The translations under genes were made by a program, and so were the position numbers. Below the pieces are notes generated by a model. The model was not told the DNA's origin, searched no databases, and saw only the letters and a list, made by a program, of their open reading frames with translations. This document shows positions 31,944-42,654 of a stretch of DNA of 64,000 nt, in pieces (within the stretch, counting starts at the first letter, position 1; every line of letters begins with the position of its first letter). Location: NCBI GenBank assembly GCA_016711925.1, contig JADJSA010000006.1:186001-250000 (forward strand), written 5' to 3'. The stretch is from Candidatus Methylophosphatis haderslevensis. GTDB taxonomy: Bacteria > Pseudomonadota > Gammaproteobacteria > Burkholderiales > Rhodocyclaceae.

Positions 31944-32588
31944 ATGAGCAGCATCGACCACCTGTTCGACGCCAACCGCGAGTGGTCCCGCCGCATGCGC
32001 GACGGCGATCCGCAATACTTCGAGCGACTGTCGCGGGTGCAGGCGCCCGAGTACCTGTGGGTCGGCTGTTCCGACAGCAGGGTGCCGGCCAACCAGATCA
32101 TCGACCTGCAACCCGGCGAGGTCTTCGTCCACCGCAATGTCGCCAACGTGGTGGTGCATACCGACCTCAATTGCCTGTCGGTTCTTCAGTTCGCCGTGGA
32201 CGCGCTGCGCGTCAAGCACATTCTGGTGGTCGGCCATTACGGTTGCGGCGGCGTCAAGGCTGCCCTGCGCAACAACCGTCTCGGCCTGATCGACAACTGG
32301 CTGCGCCATGTGCAGGACGTGCGCGACAAGCACCGTGCGCTGCTGCAGGCTGTCGCCGGCGGCGAACTGAAGGCCGATCGCCTGTGCGAACTCAACGTGA
32401 TCGAGCAGGCGGTCAACGTCTGCGAAACCACCGTCGTGCGCGATGCCTGGGAGCGCGGCCAGTCGGTCGACGTGCATGGCTGGATCTACAGCCTCGGCGA
32501 CGGTCTGATCCGCGACCTCGGCCTGCGCGCCAGCAGCCTCGAAGAGATGACCGAAAGCTACGACCGCGCGCTCGCCGCGCTGGGCTGA
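31944..32588 (+). CDS. can: Beta-class carbonic anhydrase
   Basis: A 214-residue beta-carbonic anhydrase that interconverts CO2 and bicarbonate in the cytoplasm. Zinc ligands are C42, H98 and C101, with the Asp-Arg dyad D44-R46 (GCSDSR and VVGHYGCGGV). Length and sequence match the Can branch (LFDANREWSRRM at the N-terminus, DVHGWIYSLGDGLIRDL near the end). The ROK kinase gene follows 9 bases later, suggesting co-transcription with no obvious metabolic link. Confidence 0.95.
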   Translation: MSSIDHLFDANREWSRRMRDGDPQYFERLSRVQAPEYLWVGCSDSRVPANQIIDLQPGEVFVHRNVANVVVHTDLNCLSVLQFAVDALRVKHILVVGHYGCGGVKAALRNNRLGLIDNWLRHVQDVRDKHRALLQAVAGGELKADRLCELNVIEQAVNVCETTVVRDAWERGQSVDVHGWIYSLGDGLIRDLGLRASSLEEMTESYDRALAALG

Positions 32589-32597
32589 GGCGCAAAC

Positions 32598-33500
32598 ATG
32601 TTGCGGCTGGGCGTGGATCTCGGCGGCACCAAGATCGAAGTCGCGGTGCTCGACGATGCCTGCAACGAAGTGCTGCGACGGCGCATCGATACGCCGCAAG
32701 GCGACTACGCGGCCACCGTGCGCGCCGTCGCCGCGCTGGTCCGCCAGGCCGAAGGCGAACTCGGCGCCCACTGCAGCGTTGGTGTGGGCACGCCCGGTTC
32801 GCTCTCGCCCGGCGGCGAACTCATGCGCAATGCCAATTCGGTCTGCCTCAACGGCCGCCCGCTCAAGCGCGACATCGAAGGCGAACTCGGCCGCACCATC
32901 CGCATGGCCAACGATGCCAACTGCTTCGCGCTGTCCGAGGCGATCGACGGCGCCGCGGCAGGCGCCGACAGCGTTTTCGGCGTGATCATCGGCACCGGCG
33001 TTGGCGGGGGCGTCGTGCTGCACGGCCGGGTGCTCGCGGGAGCCAATCACATCGCGGGCGAATGGGGCCACAACCCGCTGCCGCGACTCGACCAGGAACC
33101 GCAGCCGTTGCCCGAATGCTATTGCGGCCGCCGCGGCTGCGTCGAAACCTATCTCTCCGGCCCGGCGCTGGCGCGCGACCACGCACGGCTGACCGGAATC
33201 GACATGGCGCCGGCCGAACTGGTGCACGCCGCCGCTGCCGGCAAGGCATGCGCCGAAGCCACGCTGGCGCGCTACGAGCAGCGCCTGGCCAGGGCACTGG
33301 CCGGCGTGATCAACCTGCTCGACCCGGATGTCATCGTGCTCGGCGGCGGGCTGTCGAACATCGAGCGCCTGTATGCCAACGTGCCGCGCCTGTGGCCGGC
33401 GCATGTGTTCTCCGATGTCGTCGCCACCCGCCTGCTGCGCAACCGCCATGGCGATTCCTCCGGAGTGCGCGGCGCGGCGCTGCTGTGGCCGGCGCACTGA
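32598..33500 (+). CDS. mak: ROK-family sugar kinase (fructokinase, Mak-like)
   Basis: A 300-residue ROK kinase. The ATP-binding loop GVDLGGTKIEV is at the N-terminus; catalytic D106 lies in NDANCF; GTGVGGGVV binds phosphate. The ROK zinc site comprises H158 (EWGHNP) and C174, C176 and C181 (CYCGRRGC). The wording and length are closest to the Mak/YajF manno(fructo)kinase branch, which phosphorylates fructose on C6, though glucose is a possible substrate. The stop codon lies inside the next gene, so translation is probably coupled. Confidence 0.85.
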   Translation: MLRLGVDLGGTKIEVAVLDDACNEVLRRRIDTPQGDYAATVRAVAALVRQAEGELGAHCSVGVGTPGSLSPGGELMRNANSVCLNGRPLKRDIEGELGRTIRMANDANCFALSEAIDGAAAGADSVFGVIIGTGVGGGVVLHGRVLAGANHIAGEWGHNPLPRLDQEPQPLPECYCGRRGCVETYLSGPALARDHARLTGIDMAPAELVHAAAAGKACAEATLARYEQRLARALAGVINLLDPDVIVLGGGLSNIERLYANVPRLWPAHVFSDVVATRLLRNRHGDSSGVRGAALLWPAH

Positions 33501-34705
33501 ATTCGCCGGGCGCGCCATGGGCGCGCCTGTTCCTGCCGTTCGCCGCCGGTTACTACCTCTCGTACCTGTTGCGCACCGTCAATGCGGTTATCTCGCCGGA
33601 TCTGACGCGCGAACTCGGCCTGACCTCGGCCGATCTCGGACTCCTCACGGGCGCCTATTTCTTCGCCTTCGCCGCGGCGCAGATACCGGTCGGCATTGCG
33701 CTCGATCGCTACGGACCCCGCCGCGTCGAAGCCGCACTGCTCGCGCTCGCCGCCGCCGGCACGCTGCTGTTCGCCTTCGGCCACTCGCTCGTGCAACTGG
33801 CGCTGGCGCGCGGGCTGATCGGGCTCGGCGTGTCGGCCTGCCTGATGGCCGGACTCAAGGCGTTCTCGCAGTGGTACCCGCCGCAGCAATACGCCGCGAT
33901 GACCGGCCAGATCATGGCCGCCGGGGCGCTCGGCGCCATCAGTTCCAGCCTGCCGCTGGAACTGGCGCTGCCGCTGGTCGGCTGGCGCGGCGTGTTTCTC
34001 GCGGTAACGATTGCCTGCGTGGCGGTGCTGCTGCTGATCGCGTTGCTGGTGCCCGACCGTCCGCCGCAGGCAGCAGAGGTGCGCGGCGGCGCGCTCGCCG
34101 GCGTGCGGCAGATTTTCGCCACGCCGGTGTTCTGGCGCTTTGCGCCGCAGGCGGCACTGTTCGGCGGCGGGCTGATGGCGATGCAGAGCCTATGGTCGAT
34201 TCCCTTTCTGATCAACGTCGCCGGCCTCAGCCGCATGGTCGCCGCCGAACACCTGCTGGCGATCAACCTCGGCATGCTCGCCGGACAATTGTCGATCGCC
34301 GCGATCGCCACCCGCCTTGGCCGCGCGGGCATCACGCCGCTAATGATGATGCAGGCCGGCTTCGCGCTTTCCATCGCGCTGGAGATTGCAATCGTCGCGC
34401 TGCACGGTGGCGGCCCGACGCTGTGGTTTGCCTGGGGTCTCGCAAGTTCGGTCTTTGCCCAGGTCTATGGCATTGTGGCCGGCTACTTTCCGGGCGAGTT
34501 GTCCGGCCGCGCTTCGACCGCGATCAACCTGATGGCATTCGTCGGCGCGTTCGCCGTGCAATGGGGCTATGGCGCGCTGATCGACCTGCTGCAGGGTTCG
34601 GGCGTCGCCGCGTCCGCCGCGCACCGGGCTGCCTTCATCGTTCTGGCGCTGCTGCAGGCCGGCTCGCTGATAGTTCTGCTGATCCGTCCGCGCAACCGCC
34701 AGTGA
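33485..34705 (+). CDS. MFS transporter, substrate unknown
   Basis: A 406-residue major facilitator with about 12 hydrophobic helices. The loop between helices 2 and 3 has the MFS motif (GIALDRYGPRRV), and the N-terminal FLPFAAGYYLSYLLRTVNAV is typical. The start is GTG at 33485, overlapping the kinase gene by 16 bases; no ATG exists near the correct position. The pairing with a sugar kinase could suggest a sugar or sugar-acid substrate, but this is inference only. Confidence 0.8.
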   Translation: MAGALNSPGAPWARLFLPFAAGYYLSYLLRTVNAVISPDLTRELGLTSADLGLLTGAYFFAFAAAQIPVGIALDRYGPRRVEAALLALAAAGTLLFAFGHSLVQLALARGLIGLGVSACLMAGLKAFSQWYPPQQYAAMTGQIMAAGALGAISSSLPLELALPLVGWRGVFLAVTIACVAVLLLIALLVPDRPPQAAEVRGGALAGVRQIFATPVFWRFAPQAALFGGGLMAMQSLWSIPFLINVAGLSRMVAAEHLLAINLGMLAGQLSIAAIATRLGRAGITPLMMMQAGFALSIALEIAIVALHGGGPTLWFAWGLASSVFAQVYGIVAGYFPGELSGRASTAINLMAFVGAFAVQWGYGALIDLLQGSGVAASAAHRAAFIVLALLQAGSLIVLLIRPRNRQ

Positions 34706-34721
34706 CAGCGCACCGTCCGCC

Positions 34722-37370
34722 ATGAGCCCCGAGAACCGGCCGGGCGCCGGCAACTGGCACCGCCATCCGCTCGAGCATCTGACGCGGCACTTCGCCACCG
34801 ACCTGCGCAGCGGCCTCGATGCCGCGCAGGCGGCGCGCTCGCTCGAGGCGCACGGACCAAACCTGCTGCCAGAGGGCAAGGGCCGCAGCCTGGTGCGCAT
34901 GGTGTTCGACCAGTTCGCCGACTTCATGATCCTGGTATTGCTGGCGGCGGCGCTGGTCTCGGGCATCGTCGGCGAGGCGACCGACACCATCGCCATCGTC
35001 GTCATCGTGCTGCTCAATGCGGCGCTCGGCGTGTTCCAGGAGTACCGCGCCGAGCGCGCGATGGCGGCGCTGCGGCGCATGGCCGCGCCGACCGCCACGG
35101 TGCGGCGCGAGGGCCGCACGCGCCAGTTGCCCACCCAGCATATCGTGCCGGGCGATCTGGTGCTGCTTGAGGCCGGCAACGTGGTGCCGGCCGATCTGCG
35201 GCTGGTGGAAGCGGCGCGCTTTGCCACCCAGGAGGCGGCGCTCACCGGCGAGTCGCATGCGGTGGAAAAGCACGCCGCTGCGATCGATGCCGAGCACCTG
35301 GCGATCGGCGACCGCCGCAACATGGCGTTCAAGGGCACGCTGGTCGCTGCCGGGCGCGGGGTCGGCCTGGTGGTTGCCACCGGCATGAACACCGAACTGG
35401 GCGCCATCGCACGGCTGCTCGCCGACACCGCAACGGTCAAGACGCCGCTGCAGAAGCGCCTGGCGCGCTTCGGCACGCGGCTGGCGCTGGCGGTGCTGGC
35501 GATCTGCGCGCTGGTGTTCGGCGCCGGGCTGCTGCGCGGCGAGCCGCCGGTGCTGATGTTCCTCACGGCAGTCAGCCTCGCGGTGGCGGCGATTCCCGAG
35601 GCGCTGCCGGCGGTGGTGGCGATCGCGCTGGCGCTCGGCGCCTACCGCATGGTCGGCCACCAGGTATTGATCCGCCGCCTGCCGGCGGTCGAGACGCTGG
35701 GGTCGATCACCGTCATCTGCTCGGACAAGACCGGCACCCTGACCGAGAACCGGATGCGAGCCGAAGCCTACGCGGTGGCCGGCGAAAGTGCGCCGCCCGC
35801 CGTGCTCGACCCGGCCTGGCGCGCCCTGTTCGAATGCCTGGCGCTGTGCAATGACGCACAGATGGCAGCCGGCGGCGGCGCCAGCGGCGAGCCGACCGAG
35901 GCGGCACTGCTCGAAGCGGCGGCGAACAACGGCATCGACATCGCCGCGCTGCGCAACCGCCTGCCGCGGCTGGCCGAACTGCCGTTCGATTCCGCGCGCA
36001 TGCTGATGAGTACGCTGCACGCCGAAGCCGGCGTGGTGCGGGTGTGCGTCAAGGGCGCCCCCGAGGCGCTGCTGGCGCTTTGCTCGCGCTGGCTGGGCGG
36101 CGCGGGCGAAGCCGTGCTCGATGGCGCCGCGCGCCGCGCCGTGGTGGCCGCTGCCGATCGCATGGCGAGCCAAGGCAAACGCGTGCTGGCTGTCGCCGAG
36201 GCGCGCCGCGCGGCGCTGCCCGAGCCGCTCGATGCGGCCGAGGCGGACCTGACGCTGATCGGCCTGGTCGGGCTGATCGATCCGCCGCGCGCCGAAGCCC
36301 GCGCCGCGGTGGACGAATGCCGCGCCGCCGGCATCACGCCGATCATGATCACCGGCGACCATCCGGCCACCGCCGCGGCGATCGCGCAGCGGCTGGGGAT
36401 TGCCGACTCGCCGGCACAGGTGATCGGCGGCAGCGAACTGGCGCAGCTCGACGACGCCGGGCTCGCCGCCCGGGTTGCCGATCTGCGCGTCTACGCGCGC
36501 GTCGACCCGGCGCAGAAAATCCGCATCGTGCAGGCGCTGCAGCGCGCCGGCGAACTGGTGGCGATGACCGGCGACGGCGTCAACGACGCGCCGGCGTTGA
36601 AGCGCGCCGACATCGGCGTGGCGATGGGCCGCGGCGGCACCGATGTCGCGCGCGAGGCATCCTCGATGGTGCTGCTCGACGACAACTTCGCCAGCATCGT
36701 GCGCGCGGTGCGCGAGGGTCGGCGCATCTACGACAACATCCGCAAGTTCATCAAGTACTCGATGACCGGCAACGCCGGCGAGCTGTGCGCGATCTTCCTC
36801 GCGCCGTTTCTCGGCCTGCCGATTCCGCTGCTGCCGACCCACATCCTGTGGATCAACCTGGTCACCGACGGCCTGCCCGGCCTGATGCTGACGCGCGAGC
36901 GCGAGGAGGGCAACGTCATGCGCCGGCCGCCGCGCGCGCCCGACGAGAGCCTGTTCGCCGGCGGCATGTGGCAGCACATCGTCGGCTTCGGTTTGCTGAT
37001 GGGATGCGTGGCGCTGCTGATACAGGCCTGGGCGGTCGGCAACGGATCGGGCCACGCGCAGACCATGGTGTTTACCGTGCTGACGCTGTCGCGCCTCGGC
37101 CTGGCGCTGGCGATACGCTCCGGGCACCAGTCGATCTTCGCCATCGGCTGGCTGTCCAACGGCTGGCTGCTGGCGACGGTCGTCGTCACCGCGCTGCTGC
37201 AAATGGCAACGGTATATGTGCCGGCACTCAATCCGCTGTTCAAGACCGAACCGCTCGGTGCCGGGGAACTGGCGATCTGCCTGGGCGCATCGGCAGTCGT
37301 GTTCGTCGGCGTCGAAATCGAAAAGTGGCTGCGCCGCCGCCGGGCGCGTCGCGCCGCTGGAGAAAGCTGA
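34722..37370 (+). CDS. P2-type cation ATPase, calcium-transporter-like
   Basis: An 882-residue P-type ATPase. The phosphorylation site is D335 in SDKTGTLT; TGES (actuator domain), KGAPE (nucleotide domain) and MTGDGVNDAPALKRADIG are all present. The M4 motif is VAAIPEALPAVV, close to the PEGLP of calcium pumps, and M5-M6 contains NAGELCAIF and INLVTDGLPG. The Glu, Asn and Asp at the places that bind calcium in SERCA-type pumps are kept. It probably exports calcium using ATP. It lies 16 bases after the MFS gene. Confidence 0.87.
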   Translation: MSPENRPGAGNWHRHPLEHLTRHFATDLRSGLDAAQAARSLEAHGPNLLPEGKGRSLVRMVFDQFADFMILVLLAAALVSGIVGEATDTIAIVVIVLLNAALGVFQEYRAERAMAALRRMAAPTATVRREGRTRQLPTQHIVPGDLVLLEAGNVVPADLRLVEAARFATQEAALTGESHAVEKHAAAIDAEHLAIGDRRNMAFKGTLVAAGRGVGLVVATGMNTELGAIARLLADTATVKTPLQKRLARFGTRLALAVLAICALVFGAGLLRGEPPVLMFLTAVSLAVAAIPEALPAVVAIALALGAYRMVGHQVLIRRLPAVETLGSITVICSDKTGTLTENRMRAEAYAVAGESAPPAVLDPAWRALFECLALCNDAQMAAGGGASGEPTEAALLEAAANNGIDIAALRNRLPRLAELPFDSARMLMSTLHAEAGVVRVCVKGAPEALLALCSRWLGGAGEAVLDGAARRAVVAAADRMASQGKRVLAVAEARRAALPEPLDAAEADLTLIGLVGLIDPPRAEARAAVDECRAAGITPIMITGDHPATAAAIAQRLGIADSPAQVIGGSELAQLDDAGLAARVADLRVYARVDPAQKIRIVQALQRAGELVAMTGDGVNDAPALKRADIGVAMGRGGTDVAREASSMVLLDDNFASIVRAVREGRRIYDNIRKFIKYSMTGNAGELCAIFLAPFLGLPIPLLPTHILWINLVTDGLPGLMLTREREEGNVMRRPPRAPDESLFAGGMWQHIVGFGLLMGCVALLIQAWAVGNGSGHAQTMVFTVLTLSRLGLALAIRSGHQSIFAIGWLSNGWLLATVVVTALLQMATVYVPALNPLFKTEPLGAGELAICLGASAVVFVGVEIEKWLRRRRARRAAGES

Positions 37371-37982
37371 CCGGATCGGCGCCGTGCAAAGCAAGACCGG
37401 CCAAGTCCAAACCAGCGCCGGGTAGCGGAGACTTCGCCGTCCAATTCGGTTAATGGCCAAGGCTGGCATTGGGTTCAGGTGCGCAACTACCTCCAAACTC
37501 CAATAGCTTGAGTTTGAACTCGCGGTGCCATGCCTGGATTGGACGGAGAACCGCGGCTCAGTCCTTCGGCGACGCAGGCCGCTTACGACCCTTTGCCGCC
37601 TGATGCCATCTGGAAGCCGACTGGCCGGTACCAGCAGCAAAGCCGACGGGCAATGAGATCTGCCATGGGTCGCTCGGTCGGCCTGCTCGCCAGGCCGGTG
37701 TACGCCGCCCACCACGAGACGGTCCGGCAATCACGGTCACGCGCGATCCTTGCCCGGACGCCGTCGTTGATCGTCGCGCTGTAAGCCACGTGAAAGGAGA
37801 CGGCACTGCTCGAGCAATACCAGGCGAACCGTGCTGAAGGCAGCCGCCTGCCGGTACCGGCTCCCGCGGCGCCGTCTACCCCGGATCCGCGCGCTTTTTG
37901 AACGCCACCTGCCATTCCGATAGAATAGCCGCGGACGTGCCTTCGGGGAGTGCTCCGGGGTCGGCGAGCGAATGGAAGAAGA
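37371..37982. other. Gap without a supported gene at the left edge of the defence island
   Basis: About 610 bases without a gene I can support. A perfect hairpin CAAACTC/GAGTTTG with a 9-base loop is at 37494-37516. On the reverse strand the frame around 37585-37800 reads smoothly (SWWAAYTGLASRPTERP), and might be a relic, but has no start, no recognised domain and no neighbours. Base composition changes here, and everything to about 51.9 kb looks acquired. Confidence 0.4.
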
Positions 37983-38213
37983 ATGTCCCCCGGACGAGCC
38001 AGCGAAGCCCAAGCCAGAGAGGAAATTTGCCGCCTGCAGCGGAGCGGCCTGTTCGATGCCTCCGTGGGCAGGAAACCCGCCATCTCCGAATACGAGCCCG
38101 ACGCCGACCCGCGCGACACGGTTCAAGTGCTTCTGCTGGACGACCATTGCATCGTGGCGTCCATCCGCCGCGAGGGACTGCCGGATGGCTGGTTGAAGGG
38201 CGGAAAGGCGTGA
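37983..38213 (+). CDS. Small protein coupled to the DUF1016 nuclease gene
   Basis: A 76-residue soluble, acidic-centred protein. It contains ICRLQRSGLFDASVGRKP and YEPDADPRDTVQVLLLDDH and ends GLPDGWLKGGKA. I do not recognise the family. Its stop overlaps the start of the next gene in a GTGA, which argues that it is translated. Because it sits immediately before a nuclease gene, it might be an immunity or regulatory partner; that is a guess from position only. Confidence 0.45.
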   Translation: MSPGRASEAQAREEICRLQRSGLFDASVGRKPAISEYEPDADPRDTVQVLLLDDHCIVASIRREGLPDGWLKGGKA

Positions 38214-39334
38214 CGGCAAAGAAGCCCGATGCAGTCTCGCCCAGCGTCGCCACGCTGTACCGCGCGGTACGTGCGGTGCTGGAGCAGGCGCGCGCCTCCG
38301 TCTATCAGACGGTCAACGTCGCGATGGTGGGGGCCTACTGGCAGGTCGGACGCCTGATCGTCGAGCACGAGCAAAAGGGCAAAGCGCGCGCGGCATATGG
38401 CGAAGCGATGCTGGAGGCGTTGTCGCGGCGTCTCATGGCAGAGTTCGGTCGCGGTTTCGACGTCACCAACCTGCGCAAGATGCGGCAGTTCTACCGGATG
38501 TTCGAGATTCGAGACGCAGTGCGTCTCGAATCCAGCAAGCCAAAACGAGACGCGGTGCGTCTCGATTCTGCGGCGAGCACGGCTCGTCACGCGGTATGTG
38601 ATGAATTGAGCTGGAGCCACTATCGCCTGCTGATGCAGGTCGAGAATCCGGCGTCGCGTGAGTGGTACATGCACGAAGCGGCGGAGCAGCACTGGTCCAC
38701 GCGTCAGCTCGAACGGCAGATCTCGGTGCTCTACTACGAACGCCTGCTGTCGAGCCGCAATAGGGCACCCGTGCGCAAGGAGGCCGCCACCAAGCTAGCC
38801 ACGGTGGAACCGGAGCAGTTCATCCGCGACCCGTACGTGCTCGAGTTCCTCGATCTGAAGGACTACCCGGCGCTGCGCGAATCCGCCGTCGAGGCGGCGA
38901 TCATCGGCAACTTGCAGGCATTCCTGCTGGAACTGGGCAAGGGCTTCTCCTTCGTCGCCCGGCAAAAGCGCATGCGCTTCGAGGACGAGGACTTCTACGT
39001 GGACCTCGTCTTCTACAACTACCTGCTCAAGTGCTTCGTGCTGATCGATCTCAAGGTCGGCAAGCTGACCCACCAGGACATCGGCCAGATGGATTCCTAC
39101 GTGCGCATGTTCGATGCCCATGCGCGACCCGAAGGCGACAATCCGACCATCGGACTGATCCTGTGCTCGAAGAAGAACGAGGCGATCGCGAAATACTCGG
39201 TGCTCAGCGAAACCCGCCAGATCTTCGCCGCCAAGTATGTGAAGGTCCTGCCGACCGAACAGGAGCTCAAACGCGAGGTCGAGCGCGAGCGGCGGCTGAT
39301 CGATGCGCACCATCTGGATGAGGGAAAACGCTGA
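38210..39334 (+). CDS. yhcG: DUF1016 (YhcG-type) PD-(D/E)xK nuclease
   Basis: A 374-residue protein with the DUF1016 N-terminal domain (about 15-180, with VNVAMVGAYWQVGRLI and LSWSHYRLLMQVENP) and the YhcG PDDEXK nuclease domain (about 200-350). Probable catalytic residues are D265 (VDLVFYN) and D280-L-K282 (LIDLKVGKL). Proteins of this family frequently sit in or beside type I restriction operons, as here, and are probably DNA nucleases. The start is GTG in a GTGA overlap with the small upstream gene. Between the N-terminal helices and LSWSHYR there is an inserted 12-residue repeat described separately. Confidence 0.85.
   Translation: MTAKKPDAVSPSVATLYRAVRAVLEQARASVYQTVNVAMVGAYWQVGRLIVEHEQKGKARAAYGEAMLEALSRRLMAEFGRGFDVTNLRKMRQFYRMFEIRDAVRLESSKPKRDAVRLDSAASTARHAVCDELSWSHYRLLMQVENPASREWYMHEAAEQHWSTRQLERQISVLYYERLLSSRNRAPVRKEAATKLATVEPEQFIRDPYVLEFLDLKDYPALRESAVEAAIIGNLQAFLLELGKGFSFVARQKRMRFEDEDFYVDLVFYNYLLKCFVLIDLKVGKLTHQDIGQMDSYVRMFDAHARPEGDNPTIGLILCSKKNEAIAKYSVLSETRQIFAAKYVKVLPTEQELKREVERERRLIDAHHLDEGKR
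38510..38564. repeat. Two in-frame palindromes inside yhcG
   Basis: The sequence CGAGACGC-N3-GCGTCTCG occurs twice, at 38510-38528 and 38546-38564, exactly 36 bases apart and therefore in the same reading frame. Each copy encodes RDAVRLES or RDAVRLDS. The arms are perfect 8-base inverted repeats. The pair looks like a palindromic element inserted and duplicated within the coding sequence without breaking it. Confidence 0.75.
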
Positions 39335-39455
39335 TGCCGACCCGCCGCGCCAGCCTCCGGGGGCGGGCTCAGGTCGGGCGGCGGAGTGCCCGCGGAACGA
39401 AGCCGGCGCGTGATGCCGAAGTAATCGGCGGCCCATCCGGGCGGCACGAGGGACC

Positions 39456-40598
<1,143 letters not shown>

Positions 40599-40665
40599 GA
40601 GACTTCACCGTGGACGAAGGCTCGATGACCAGCAACTGCGCCGAGCGGCCGGGGTGACTTGATCG

Positions 40666-42654
40666 ATGCCTGACCACAACTACTTCTCGAATCTGATCTG
40701 GCAGATTGCCGACCTGCTGCGCGGCCCCTATCGTCCGCCACAGTACGAGCGGGTCATGTTGCCCATGACTGTACTTCGCCGGTTCGATTGCGTTCTAGCG
40801 CCCACCAAGGCCAAGGTTTTGGCCGAGCATGCCAAGCGCAAAGGCGGAAAGCTAGAAGGCGACGCGCTCGACACCCACCTCAACAAGGGCGCCGGCCAAC
40901 GCTTCCACAACCACTCGCCGCTCGACTTCGAAAGGCTCAAGGGCGACCCCGACAACATCGAGAAGCACCTCGTCAGCTACATCAAGGGTTTCTCGAAGAA
41001 CGTGCGCGACATCTTCGAGTTCTTCGAGTTCGAGAACGAGATCGAGCGCATGCGCGAGGCGAACATCCTCTACCTCGTCGTCTCCAAGTTCTGCGACGTC
41101 GATCTACACCCGAACGCGGTGCCGAACGAGCAGATGGGGCTCATCTTCGAGAACCTCATCCGGCGCTTCAACGAACTGGCTAACGAGACCGCGGGCGACC
41201 ACTTCACGCCGCGCGAGGTCATCCGGCTGATGGTGAGCATCCTGTTCATCCACGACGACCACTTGCTCGCCACGCCAGGCACCGTGCGCAAGCTGCTCGA
41301 CCCGGCCTGCGGCACCGGCGGCATGCTGGCCGAGGCCCAGAACTACCTGCGTGAGCACCACGGCGCGGCGAAGCTCTACGTCTATGGGCAGGACTACAAC
41401 AAGCGCGCCTTCGCCACCGCGGCATCCGACATGCTGATGAAGCAGGTGGACCACAACGGCGCCGGCAACAACGTCCGCTTCGGCGACAGCTTTACCGAGG
41501 ACCAGTTCGCGGGCGAGACCTTCGACTACTTTCTCACCAATCCGCCCTTCGGCGTGGACTGGAAGAAGCAGCAGAAGGAAATCCTGCGCGAGCACGAAAA
41601 GCATGGCTTCGATGGTCGCTTCGGCGCCGGGCTGCCGCGCGTGAACGACGGCTCGCTGCTCTTCCTGCAGCACATGGTCGCCAAGTTCGAGCCCGTGCGC
41701 CCTTTAGAGCACAAGCACGGCTCGCGCCTGGCCATCGTCTTCAGCGGCTCGCCGCTCTTCACCGGCGGCGCGGGCTCGGGCGAGAGCGACATCCGCAAGT
41801 GGATCATCGAGAACGACTGGCTCGAGGCCATCATCGCCCTGCCGGAGCAGATGTTCTACAACACCGGCATCGGCACCTACGTCTGGATCGTCACCAACCG
41901 CAAAACCCAGCGGCGCAAGGGCAAGATCCAGCTCCTCGACGCGCGCGACGTGTGGACCGCGGGCGGCAGCGAGGACAACAAGCGCAGCCTCGGCGACAAG
42001 CGCCGGCACATCACCGCCAGCCAGATCGCCGAGATCGTCAAGCTCTACGGCCGGCAGGCCGACGGCGAGACCTCCAAAACCTTCGACAACGCCGACTTCG
42101 GCTACACCCGCGTCACCGTCGAGCGGCCCCTGCGCCTGCGCTACCAGATGACGCTGGACGACAAGGCCCGCTTCCTCGACGCATGCCCGCACCTGCTCGA
42201 CGACGTGCAGGCCATCGACAAGGCGCTGGGCCGCGAGCCGCAGCGCGACTGGAATGCGGTGTGGAGTCGCATCGAAGATCTGCTGCACGCGGGCAAGTCG
42301 CGCTGGAAAGCGACCGAGCAGAAGCTCTTCCGCAGCGTCTTCACGCAGAAGGATCCCGAGGCCGAGCCGGTCGCCAAGGGCGGGCGCGACGATGGTTACG
42401 AGCCGGACGCCGACCTGCGCGACTTCGAGAACGTGCCGCTCAAGGACGACATCGACGCCTTCTTCGAGCGCGAGGTGCGCCCGCACGTGCCCGACGCCTG
42501 GATGGACCGAGCCAAGGACAAGGTCGGCTACGAGATCAACTTCAACCGCCACTTCTACAAGTACACGCCGCCGCGTCCGCTGGAGGTGATCGACGCGGAG
42601 CTGAAGCAGGCGGAGGAAGAGATCATGCGGCTGCTTCGGGAGGTGACGGAGTGA
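40666..42654 (+). CDS. hsdM: Type I restriction-modification DNA methyltransferase subunit
   Basis: A 662-residue intact HsdM-type adenine methyltransferase. The N-terminal bundle is followed by SAM motif I LDPACGTGGML near residue 212 and catalytic N292-P-P-F. The C-terminal third is longer than in classical HsdM and contains repeated charged segments (DADLRDFENVPLKDD, FFEREVRPHVPDAW) typical of this larger subfamily. With HsdS it would methylate adenine in a bipartite site. The stop overlaps the hsdS start (GTGA). It differs clearly from the truncated hsdM upstream, so it is not a duplicate of it. Confidence 0.9.
   Translation: MPDHNYFSNLIWQIADLLRGPYRPPQYERVMLPMTVLRRFDCVLAPTKAKVLAEHAKRKGGKLEGDALDTHLNKGAGQRFHNHSPLDFERLKGDPDNIEKHLVSYIKGFSKNVRDIFEFFEFENEIERMREANILYLVVSKFCDVDLHPNAVPNEQMGLIFENLIRRFNELANETAGDHFTPREVIRLMVSILFIHDDHLLATPGTVRKLLDPACGTGGMLAEAQNYLREHHGAAKLYVYGQDYNKRAFATAASDMLMKQVDHNGAGNNVRFGDSFTEDQFAGETFDYFLTNPPFGVDWKKQQKEILREHEKHGFDGRFGAGLPRVNDGSLLFLQHMVAKFEPVRPLEHKHGSRLAIVFSGSPLFTGGAGSGESDIRKWIIENDWLEAIIALPEQMFYNTGIGTYVWIVTNRKTQRRKGKIQLLDARDVWTAGGSEDNKRSLGDKRRHITASQIAEIVKLYGRQADGETSKTFDNADFGYTRVTVERPLRLRYQMTLDDKARFLDACPHLLDDVQAIDKALGREPQRDWNAVWSRIEDLLHAGKSRWKATEQKLFRSVFTQKDPEAEPVAKGGRDDGYEPDADLRDFENVPLKDDIDAFFEREVRPHVPDAWMDRAKDKVGYEINFNRHFYKYTPPRPLEVIDAELKQAEEEIMRLLREVTE

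Noticed and set aside
37583..37800. Smooth reverse-strand frame (SWWAAYTGLASRPTERP)
   Set aside because: No start, no recognised family, not supported by neighbours; noted as possible relic only.
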